Of a stretch of 64,000 nt of DNA, positions 11,086 through 19,454 are shown piece after piece. Both the position numbers and the translations under genes were made by a program. Within the stretch, counting starts at the first letter, position 1. Every line of letters starts with the position of its first letter. The notes beneath the pieces are model-generated. The model ran no database searches, was not told the DNA's origin, and worked only from the letters and a program-made list of their open reading frames with translations. Source of the DNA: Diphasiastrum complanatum (Eukaryota; Streptophyta; Lycopodiopsida; Lycopodiales; Lycopodiaceae); the NCBI GenBank assembly GCA_029204225.1, contig CM055096.1:60988957-61052956 (forward strand), in the 5' to 3' direction.

Positions 11086-12705
11086 GCTTCCCGGAAATAA
11101 GCTGATAGTCCTGCCGAGAATCAATACAGGAAAATATATGCTGAGTACCATCATGAGAGAATGTCAATGTCTGCTGCTAGAGGTCCACTGTAACCGCACC
11201 AAGGGATGCAAACCAATCAGCACCGAGGATAAGATCGTACCGTGTAAGTGGAATAATATGAAAATCTGCCTGACCAAGGAAGTCTCCAATCAGATATGAA
11301 AGCTGCTGAATATATCTGCGTGCTAGGAAAAGAGTGTGCGCTGGCAACCTCAACATGCAGGGGATGAGGCACAGTGACTGGCATAGCACGAACGCGTGTA
11401 GTAATATAACTGCATAGAAACGAGTGAGTGCTACTCGTGTCGACAAGGGCAATAAACTCACGACCAGTGATACGTACGCGAAGATGGATATGGCGTGGAC
11501 CCGGCTTACCGGCCCAAGTAGCATAAGCAAGCTGAGCATGGCATACAGCTAGATCAGGGGGATCAGGAACAAGCTCAGTGGGTGTGGCAAACTGATCAAT
11601 AGGTGGGTCATCATCAAGAATATGAAGGCATATAGCAGAATGAGGACTATCATCAGGTGTGTCAGCATCATGGAAATAGACGGCAGTAGCAGTGGCAGGC
11701 TGTCGGCAATCACGGGCGATATGATCAGGACTCTTACAGTTGAAACATAAGCGCTTTTCACGGATCTCAGACATCTCAGGCTGTGAGTAGCGACGAACAA
11801 AAACAGGACAAGGAGAAAAAGGAGGACGTGGTGCAGAAGGAAGAGTGGACGAAGGTGAACTGACAGATGTGGGACTAGCAGAGGATGGAGAGGAAAAAAT
11901 AGGACGTGTGAAAGGACACGAAGGACGAGAAACAGAGAAAGAGATGGGAGAGTACTTGTGCTGCAGTGCGGTAGCAAGGGAGATGGCGTGAGAAAGAGTG
12001 AGTGGAAAAAAAGAAGAAACATCATACCTGAGTGCGCCTCGTAGACCAACAACGTAGCGAGAGATGAGCTCCAATGTAGAAATATCTGGGAATAGATAGG
12101 AAAGCTCTGTAAACCGTGTCGTATAAGCAGCCAAGTCACTAGTGGAGATAAACTGCGAAAGATGTCGCGCTGTCGAATAAGCCACTGAGGATCAATCATC
12201 GCTAGGCGGAGTGCTGTCATAAACTCTGTCCAACTAGCAAGGCCAGGGTGTGAAGCCGTCTGGCAAAACATGCGCCACCAAGTAGCAGCACAGCCCCCAA
12301 ATGTAAAGCAGCCAAATGTATCCGCTGAATGTCAGTCTTAGGAAACATAAGGAAGTAGGTCTCAAGCTTAGAATACCAATTCTCGAGTTCATTCCCATCG
12401 GATGACCCAGAATACACAGTAAGCTGAACCTTATCCTTAAAGTCTCGTGGCAAAGAACCAGAAGATGAAGGAGTCTCGGGTGGTGGAAATGTACGGTGTG
12501 GGGGAACAGGTGGAGATAGTGGAGAAACACTGGACTGTAATGATAGTGTAGCAATCTAGGCAGAAAGAGCAGTGAACGTCATAACTCCTTGCGTAAATCA
12601 GTGCGTACATCACTCATGGCTTCCCTAAGAGAATTCATGCCGTACTTCGTCAAGGTAAGTGGAAGACGGTATGCGAGGCTCAGAAGATGTAGGGGAAGTA
12701 TCCAT
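11086..12705 (-). pseudogene. G1 inverted copy: gag and protease
   Basis: ATG at 12705 (MDTSPTSSEP). The N-terminal part is broken near 12590-12650, and the capsid part is frameshifted near 12290 and again near 12180. From 12185 a frame runs through the Ser/Pro-rich region, an intact CCHC knuckle (CFNCKSPDHIARDC, about 11.72 kb) and a protease site written VDTSSTHSF. After DWFASLG the sequence soon jumps into RNase H with loss of all RT. This copy keeps residues that are stops in the plus-strand copy and so shows which changes are decay. Confidence 0.8.
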
Positions 12706-13212
12706 GGTCGAGGAATGCAGGAAGTGAAGAGAGTGTAAGAAAAGCTTAATATCGGAGGGAGCCGACTTTTGTCGACACCCCAAATACGCTTTAGGTACAC
12801 AAACGACACTAAGAGCAAGAAAGGAAATGTCAAATGTCAAGAAAAGGTGTGGAAAGCAAGGAAAAACCAGCAAAGATACCTCTCGATAGAGCTCCAAGCG
12901 TGTGCGAAGAGCTGGCTGGAAAATGTGACCACAAGGAAAATGAAAGTGGGCAGTGGACAGCCTCCAATCAATGCTGAAAATATGGCTGGAAATTTGTGGA
13001 AAACGTGATGAAATAGGGCGATGGACAGCCTCCAATCAAAACTGAAATATGGCTGAAACTCTGCTGGAACAATGGCTGAAAAATGTGATGAAGTAGGGCG
13101 CTGGACAGCCTCCAATCAATGCTGAAAAGATGGCTGGGAATTGTCTCCCTGAATCAAATGGAGGATTCCAAAAAAAGAGGGAAAAGGATTTGGAACTTGG
13201 GCGCCGGAAATA

Positions 13213-15060
13213 ATGTAAATGTTCTTTTGCTGTTGTACAAATCGAATTTTTGTGCTTCTTTGTTACTAATGGTACTGTTCGTCTCGACCCTCGTAAGGTC
13301 CGTTCTATTCTTTCATGGCCTGTGCCTGCTGATGTTCATGATGTTCATATGTTTCTTCGTCTTGCTATCCTTCTTCGTAAACCAGTTGCTCATTTAGCCA
13401 CTCTTGCATCTCCTTTGCATGCACTGTTGAAAAAGGAAACTTTGTTTGCTTGGACTCCCGCATGTCAGTCAGCTTTTGATACTTTGAAGGTTAAGCTTAC
13501 CACTGCCCCTGTTTTATGTCTTCCAGATTTTTCCCAGCGTTTTGTTGTTGAGACTGATGCTAGTTCCACAGGATTAGGTGCTTTGTTAAGTCAGCGTCAG
13601 TGTGTTGTTGCATATGAATCCCGTCGTCTAAAATTCGTATGAGCAGCGCTATTCCACTCATGAAAAAGAGTTGCTTGCTATCATTTTTGCTTTAAAGAAG
13701 TGGCGTCATCATTTGTATCGTGTTCCGTTTGATGTTTTTACTGATCACCAGTCACTTCGCTATTTGTATACACAAAAGGATCTTAGTGATCGTCAGTACC
13801 ATTGGCCTCAGTTTTTACAGTCCTTTCATTTTGATATTCATTATAAGCCTGGTAAAAGTAACGCTGCTGCTGATGCTTTGTCTCGTTTACCTGCTCTTAC
13901 TTGCAGTCTTGTTACGTCTCCCCACTCTTGGTATGATGATCTTCCTCAGGCTTATGCCACATGTCCAGACTTTCGTGATGTTATGTCGTCTGCCTCTCGT
14001 CCTTCCTCTCACCCTCACCAAGTTTATTCCATTGTTAATCATCATTTGTTTCACTATGGTTCGTTATGTATTCCCAGCACTCTCGACATACGTCCACAGC
14101 TCCTTGATGCCCATTCCTCTCCTGTTGGTGGCCATTTTGGTTTTCAGAAGTCCTTGTTCCGTTTGAAAGAACATTTTTATTGGCCTTTCATGAAGCGTGA
14201 GCTTTCCCACCTTATTCATACTTGTGATTTTTGCCTTCGTAACAAGTATTCCTGTGGAAAACCTGGCGGTCTTCTTCAAAGTTGGCCTATTCCTTCTCGC
14301 CAGTGGACTGATATATCTATGGACTTCATTTTAGGTCCTCCCCGTACTCAGCGTGGTCATGACTCTTGTTTGGTGGTAGTTTATAGGTTTTCTAAACAAG
14401 CTCATTTCATACCAGTCAGACGTACTATTACAGCAGAGCAGTGTGGTCGTATATTTATTTCTGAGATTTTCCGCTTACATGGTCTCCCACGATCTATACT
14501 TACTGATCGGGGTACCAAGTGTACATCAGGTTTTTGGACAGAGCTTTTGCGTATCTTGGATGTTAGGATACTTATGGGCATTGCTTATCATTCTTCTGCG
14601 GATGGTCAGTCTGAGGTTATTAACCGGGTATTGGAGGATTATTTACGACATTATGTTTCTCCTTCTGGTCGTGATTGGGATCAGCATTTATGTTTGGCTG
14701 AGTATAGCTATAACAGTTCTGTTAGTTCCAGGACATGTGTTTCTCCTTTCCTGCTTGCTCATGGATACTCACCAATTCTACCCGGTATACCTGCTGCTCC
14801 ATTCCTGCCAGCTGCTATTTTACAGGTGCGCTTATTGCATAGTCGTCGCCATCGGCAGGTTCAGTTTTGGTCCAGTGGGATGGTCGTCCTATTGAGGAGG
14901 CTACTTGGGAGCCCATTGATGTTTTTTATCGTACCCCTATCCTGGTTGATCAGGCTCGATCACTTGCAGCTACCATTGCTTCTCGGGATGCTCCGGCTTC
15001 TCTTGATGTTCCTTTCTCAAATGGGATATCTTGATGCAGTATTTTTCTCTGGCACTGGTT
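13213..15060 (+). pseudogene. G1 RT end, RNase H, integrase and chromodomain remnant
   Basis: The plus-strand element resumes downstream of the RT active site (FFVTNGTVRLDPRKVRSIL). RNase H (ETDASSTGLGALL) is frameshifted near 13640, and a frame from 13671 continues into integrase. Integrase is altered at LTDRGTKC (DRDTKF in the inverted copy) and at VVVYRFSK. After GIPA the sequence jumps to a chromodomain-like stretch, RRHRQVQF...QWDGRPIEEATWE, at about 14850-14930 in shifted frames. The chromodomain places the family among the chromoviruses. Confidence 0.85.
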
Positions 15061-15110
15061 CTTATCTTATTTTGCCTACATTGGGGGCAATGTTCTTTAT
15101 AGCCAGGGAG

Positions 15111-15575
15111 AGTTACGGACTACAGGATACAGGCCTACTGGGCTACTCTGCATATATTCCGCAGGCCTCTTTACATTTACTGTTGGTTATGTATATTTCT
15201 GGTTACGCATTTTATATTAGTCATGTACATGCCCCAGAGCCTTTTTATATGCTTATGATCCGCACGGGGTCCTTTTTTATGACATTGACTGGCCTTGGGC
15301 CCTTATTTTATGGTTATATGTGAAGTGGGGGCCCATAGGAGGCCGCACTATTTTCCCTCCACATTTTGCCTCCCTTTACTTTTGAATTCCTATTTTAGGG
15401 TTCATTGGTAGGGTATTTATAGGGGCATTTGTACACTCATTTTTCAGATTATTGATTGGTATTGCTTGGGCTCTTCGTGGGAGAACCTATTGTCTTGTCT
15501 ATTGCTTGTAGGGCTTTAGTCTATTGCTGTCTTTTATGCTTCATTGATTCAACACCTGAGATTTTGATCATAACT
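15111..15575 (+). repeat. G1 3' LTR
   Basis: A 465-bp LTR preceded by the purine tract CAGGGAG at the end of a conserved 3' UTR, and followed by the target duplication CTTTC (15576-15580). Its ends AGTTA...TAACT form a perfect 5-bp inverted repeat. Confidence 0.9.
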
Positions 15576-16323
15576 CTTTCTCGTTGTCCACCAGCGCTAC
15601 AGAGGCACTAACTTTTGTTTCCAATCAGCTCCCAATGCTGCTCAGAGACCTAGTGATGGCACTGCTGCGGTTACAGATGGAATCATATGCGGTATGAAAG
15701 ATGAGATAGCGTTGCCTACAGTCCATACTCCTTGCCCTCCACCTGCTCACTCCTCTTTCTTGATACCTGAGATCTATACACCTGCCAAGTCATTTGAGCA
15801 ATACATTTTCTCCTACATCGATCAAATCAAGAACGAATCCACCTCTCTACGAAAAGAAATGGGACAGCTTCAAACGGTCTCTGTTCAAGGAGGATGTTAG
15901 GGAGGGTACACCATCCTTCAACCGAGTCATTTCGGCCACCATATCTGAAGAGCGAATGCGAGAATACAAATCCCTGAATATTAGGGTCCGCGGAGTTGAA
16001 GACACCAATGATCCAATGATTGAAGCAGCCAGCTTTCTCTCAAGCACACTCTCCCATACTCCGAAGGGTTGGATAGAGCTTGGAGAACCAAGAGAGACCC
16101 ATCAACACTCATAGTTCACTTCACGAATCTGGAAGAGAGACGGGCAACCCTCAAACTGTGGGTCAAGCTTAGAGGTACACTTATATTTATGGATGATGAT
16201 CTCACTCCCATGCAAGTTGCGGATCGGAAAATAGCATTCATTGAGGCAAAAGCTTTGGGGAAGAGGGTAATTTATCGGGATGGCAAGGCTCAATACATTC
16301 ATCCTCCGAATTCTAGCAAATAG
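15576..16323 (+). pseudogene. LINE C ORF1 remnant (coiled coil, RRM-like, C-terminal domain)
   Basis: A coiled-coil-like stretch (FEQYIFSYIDQIKNESTSLRK, in two frames) is followed by an RRM-like part beginning SLNIRVRGVEDTNDP. The C-terminal part contains LIVHFTNLEERR, GTLIFMDDDLTPMQVADRK and VIYRDGKAQYIHPPNSSK. The order resembles L1-type ORF1 RNA chaperones rather than the zinc-knuckle ORF1 of many angiosperm L1s. No CCHC is visible. Frames are broken near 15890 and 16080. The ORF ends at TAG 16321-16323, in the frame of ORF2. Confidence 0.7.
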
Positions 16324-16358
16324 GAATTAAGGCCCCTCGGACTAAACGGTTCGGGGGG
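16321..16358 (+). promoter_or_regulatory. Candidate UAG readthrough signal between ORF1 and ORF2
   Basis: The ORF1 stop TAG is followed by GAATTAAGG. A 9-bp stem follows, CCCCUCGGA (16333-16341) pairing with UUCGGGGGG (16350-16358) with two G-U pairs and an 8-base loop. The frame stays open from the stop into the endonuclease (WNCNG) with no ATG between. LINE D keeps the same TAG and a stem that still pairs by wobble (28218-28243). Confidence 0.55.
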
Positions 16359-17076
16359 TCCTCCTCGAGCATTGCGGTTAAGGCTATGGAACTGCAATGG
16401 CATTCACTCTTCGGCTACTGCCGGCAATTTTAGAGACTTTTGTGCGGAGGGTGATCTCTTCCTATCCACAGAGACACATGAGAGTCCGGAAAGAGGTCTA
16501 TCGGTGTTTTTGTTAGTACTCTGCACATCGGCGGTCGACAAGAGCATTGACAGATCGGGGTTCTGGTGGGGTGGCCTACTTAGTCCGCGACTTCATTCGG
16601 CCTTAGGACGAGTTGGTGCATACAGATGAGCGAGCTCGCTACATTTGGATTCGGGTGGACCGGACTTTGATGGGACTGAACCGTGACCTCTTTCTGGCCA
16701 TTTGTTATTTTCCACCAGACACATGAGTTTTCACAGCAGATGAGGAGTCACCTTGCATGGATATCTCTTCAGACATTATCAGATATGAGGAGCGGGGTTA
16801 TGTTCTTTTAGCTGGCGACTTTAATGCCAGGACTGGATCCAGGCAGACAGAGTTCCATAGAGCAGAGGATGATCCACAGCGGATACATGCTTTAGACTGG
16901 GATGATCTTGGCCTCCGGCGACGTTCAGCAGATGCAGAGGGTCCAGTTATTGCATATGGAGAGCAAATGCTTCAGTTGGGCGAGGCTCATGGATTGGCCA
17001 TTTATAATGGCTTATTGCAGTGGCCTGATTCAGGTGACTTTACTTATTTTCCACACAGTGGAGGGAGTACTATTGT

Positions 17077-17080
<4 letters not shown>
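16324..17080 (+). pseudogene. LINE C ORF2 remnant: AP-type endonuclease
   Basis: Endonuclease/exonuclease/phosphatase fold. It shows the N-terminal Asn motif LWNCNGIHSS, the Glu motif ETHESPERG, and LLAGDFNARTGSRQTEFHR with the Asp/Asn pair. It ends at the SGGSTIVD motif where the TC tract starts. A deletion and frameshifts lie between about 16510 and 16750. The enzyme would nick target DNA for primed reverse transcription; this copy lacks the terminal SDH motif and all RT. Confidence 0.8.

Positions 17081-17150
<70 letters not shown>
17081..17150. repeat. (TC)n microsatellite joining LINE C and LINE E
   Basis: 70 bp of TC between the broken end of LINE C and the 5' end of LINE E. Confidence 0.95.
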
Positions 17151-17153
<3 letters not shown>

Positions 17154-17440
17154 TGCTCGCCTTTTCCCTCTCACTTGCTCGCTCTCGTTCTGCTCCCCTT
17201 CGTCTTCTCTCACTCAGCTCTCCTCTCTCCCTCTCTCTTTGGAGATGGCACGCTGATCCATCCCTCTCTCACCACGCCCCTGCCTGATCGTTGTTCCATC
17301 GCTATTGATCCACCATCGCTGCCCCATATTTGACAAGGAAAGGGAGAATTGCTGCCATGCCATCACCTAGATGGATTCATGCCATCGCTGAGAGCACTTG
17401 GTAGGCAAGATTTCAGCGCATTGTATCCATCATTTTTGCA

Positions 17441-17687
17441 GCTAGAACCTACATAGATCCAGCGCTCATAAGGCAGGTCTCCATTGCACCATTTGCAACC
17501 AATTTTTCAAGAAAAAATCAAGCTTTTCCCCACAGCTCCAGGGCTGATTTCAGAAGCCCTTTGTAGCTAGAACCTACACAGATCCAGCGCTTAGAAGGCA
17601 GGTCTCTAGCACACTATTTGCAACCAATTTTTCACCAAAATCAAGCTTTTCCCCACAGCTCCAGCGCTGATTTCAGAAGCCCTTGTA
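17441..17687 (+). repeat. Two tandem ~125-bp units in LINE E leader
   Basis: Units at 17441-17565 and 17566-17687 both begin GCTAGAACCTACA-AGATCC and contain CCAGCGCT and AAGCTTTTCCCCACAG. Tandem monomers in a LINE leader can act as promoter units in other families. That role is inferred here. Confidence 0.8.
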
Positions 17688-17960
17688 GCATTCATTTCAA
17701 AGATTTTTTCAGCATACTACTTCAAGCAAATTCAGGGTTCTTCTACCTTGAAAATTCAGAGTTCTAACAATCCTTCTTGCTTTCCAAGTTCAGCAAGGTT
17801 TCCACACCCTTTTCTTGCAGATTTCTAGTAAAACATTCTAGCAATTCTTCAGCATTGCCAGAGCTGGTCAAATTGTGGGCGTTTCTGAGAGGCAGAGATT
17901 AAAGGATAGTATTAACGATTTTGAGTGCTCTCTCTCTCTCTCTCCTTCCCTCGCTGCTCC

Positions 17961-19397
17961 ATGGCAGCTCCTCCTCGCGCCCCTGCTCGTAGATCAGCAC
18001 GATCCCCAGCCACCTCCTCACTCACCTCCCTCACTCACCACTCACCTCCCCTAGCTGCCCCTTCCCCTAACCCCCTCGCTGCTCCCTCTCCTTCCCTCGC
18101 TGCTCCTTCTCCTTCTCCTTCCCTCGCTGCCCCTTCCTGTAACCTCCTCGCTGCTTCTTCCCCCCTCGCTGCCCCTTCCCTCGCTGCTGCTCCTTCCCCC
18201 CTTGCTGCTCCTTCCCTCGCTGCCCCCTCCCTCGATGCTCCTTCTTGCCCCCTCGCTGCCCCTTCCCTCGCTGCTCCCTCCCCTAACCCCCTCGCTGTTC
18301 CTTCCCCTTCCCCCCTCGCTGCTCCATCCCCCCCCCTCGCTGACCTCCCTGATCTCCTAGCTGCCACCCCCCTCACCCATCCTCCTCGCTGAACCCTCCT
18401 TGTCACCCCCCTCACCTCACCCCCTCGCTGATCCCTCACCTCACCCCCTCGCTGATCTCTCACCTCACCCCATTGTCATTCCAGCCCCCCCCCTCGTTGC
18501 CACTTCACCTCACCCCCTTGATGACCCATCTCCCTCTCCTACTACAACTCTCACCCCCCTCTCTGATGGCTGCTCCCCTGATTCAGCTCCTCTTCTGTCT
18601 TCTGACCCTATTCTTCCCACACCTACCATTGCTCACCCTTCCTCCTTCACGGCACCACAGTCTACAGCCAATATTCCGTATACGCCTTCTAAATCAATTG
18701 AACTTTTCTCATCTTGGCAGATTGATCAATTCAAGGCAGATTTCCAATTTTTGCGGTATGAAATTTCACAGCTGAAAGGAACGGTTACTTCTTTGGTCAA
18801 CGAGAAGAAGCTATTGCAGTCCAAGGTTGCCTCACTCGAACAATCCATCGGAATCAAACAGGCCGCAGCTTCGGAATCCACCACCAACATGCTACAGGAG
18901 CTAGAAACCAAGATTGAGAAGCAACACGAAGAGGCACTTTCCTGGGCATCAGTTTTGAAAAAGGGCACCAAACCCAGCGCTCCCATCTCCTCAGTTATCT
19001 CAGCCACAATCTCGGAAGAGAAATCTTGAGACCAAAAATCCCACAATATTAGAGTTCGTGGAGTTCTAGATACACAGGATGCATTGGCTGAAGCTAAACG
19101 CTTTCTCGACATCACTCTCGGGCACAAGACAGAGGGGTTAGACACCGCATGGAGGACCACTAGAGATGCAGCCACACTCATTCTTCGTTTCACCTCCCTC
19201 GAGAGTCGTCGAGATGCTTTGCGGTGCAGAGCTAAGCTATGTGGTACCACTATCTACATGGACGACGACCTCACATATATCCAGGTAGAGGAGAGGCGTA
19301 AGGCCTTTCAGGCAGCCGTGAGTCTGGCAGACGAGTCATTTACCGAGATGGACGAGTGCGTTTTCTTGACAGCGCACCTAGCAGCTCCCAGTGCTAG
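17961..19397 (+). pseudogene. LINE E ORF1 remnant
   Basis: Probable start ATG at 17961 (MAAPPRAPARRSARS). A long Ala/Pro/Ser/Leu tract made of repeats of the LAAPS type fills the first ~190 residues. A frameshift lies near 18390. A coiled coil follows (about 18700-18870), then a TGA at 19027 (Arg codon CGA in LINE C). The RRM-like and C-terminal part runs from NIRVRGVLDTQDA to IYMDDDLTYIQVEERRKAF. A second frameshift near 19328 moves the frame to RRVIYRDGRVRFLD, which ends at TAG 19395-19397. It would be an RNA-binding ORF1 protein of the retrotransposition particle. Confidence 0.75.
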
Positions 19398-19454
19398 GGA
19401 TTTGGGGTCCTCGGGTTTGGGAGTGCCCCGGGGCCCCACCCACACCATCTCCGG
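19395..19454 (+). promoter_or_regulatory. ORF1/ORF2 junction of LINE E with in-frame UAG
   Basis: TAG GGA TTT GGG is followed by 19 sense codons in total before the endonuclease starts (IGVWNCDG), without ATG. LINE I has TAG GGA CTT GGG and also exactly 19 codons (34515 onward). GGGGCCCC (19430-19437, and 34524-34531 in I) is self-complementary. The conserved stop in an otherwise continuous frame suggests readthrough or reinitiation. Confidence 0.5.

Larger units (their letters stand above)
8985..13212 (-). mobile_element. Inverted, circularly permuted G1 segment
   Basis: Read on the minus strand the order is: partial leader (13212 to about 12706), gag, protease, RNase H, integrase, 3' UTR, one LTR (9463-8999), then a tRNA-iMet primer-binding site directly after the LTR (8998-8987). 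Sequence that should follow the 5' LTR thus follows the single LTR at the end. That is the order of a one-LTR circle opened in the leader. The RT domain is missing: protease sequence joins RNase H at about 11085. It lies exactly where the plus-strand element lacks its RT. Confidence 0.8.
5807..15575 (+). mobile_element. Composite Ty3/gypsy chromovirus G1 inserted in LINE C
   Basis: The outer LTRs (5807-6254 and 15111-15575) are in direct orientation. The 5-bp target duplication CTTTC lies at 5802-5806 and 15576-15580, interrupting LINE C. The left part holds leader, gag, protease and the start of RT. The right part holds the end of RT, RNase H, integrase and a chromodomain. Between them (8985-13212) lies an inverted segment of the same family. 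The RT catalytic core is missing from both orientations. LTR ends are AGTTA and TAACT instead of TG and CA. All coding parts are broken. Confidence 0.85.
15576..17080 (+). mobile_element. LINE copy C, 3' part (rest of ORF1, endonuclease)
   Basis: Continuation of the LINE interrupted at 5806. It is cut inside the endonuclease region at 17080, immediately before a (TC)n tract; LINE D continues past this point with TATTTCATGGGATTG. RT and 3' UTR of copy C are not seen. Confidence 0.8.

Noticed and set aside
18035-18463. Arg/Gly/Glu/Ala-rich frame on the minus strand
   Set aside because: It is the complement of the Pro/Ala/Ser repeat of LINE ORF1.
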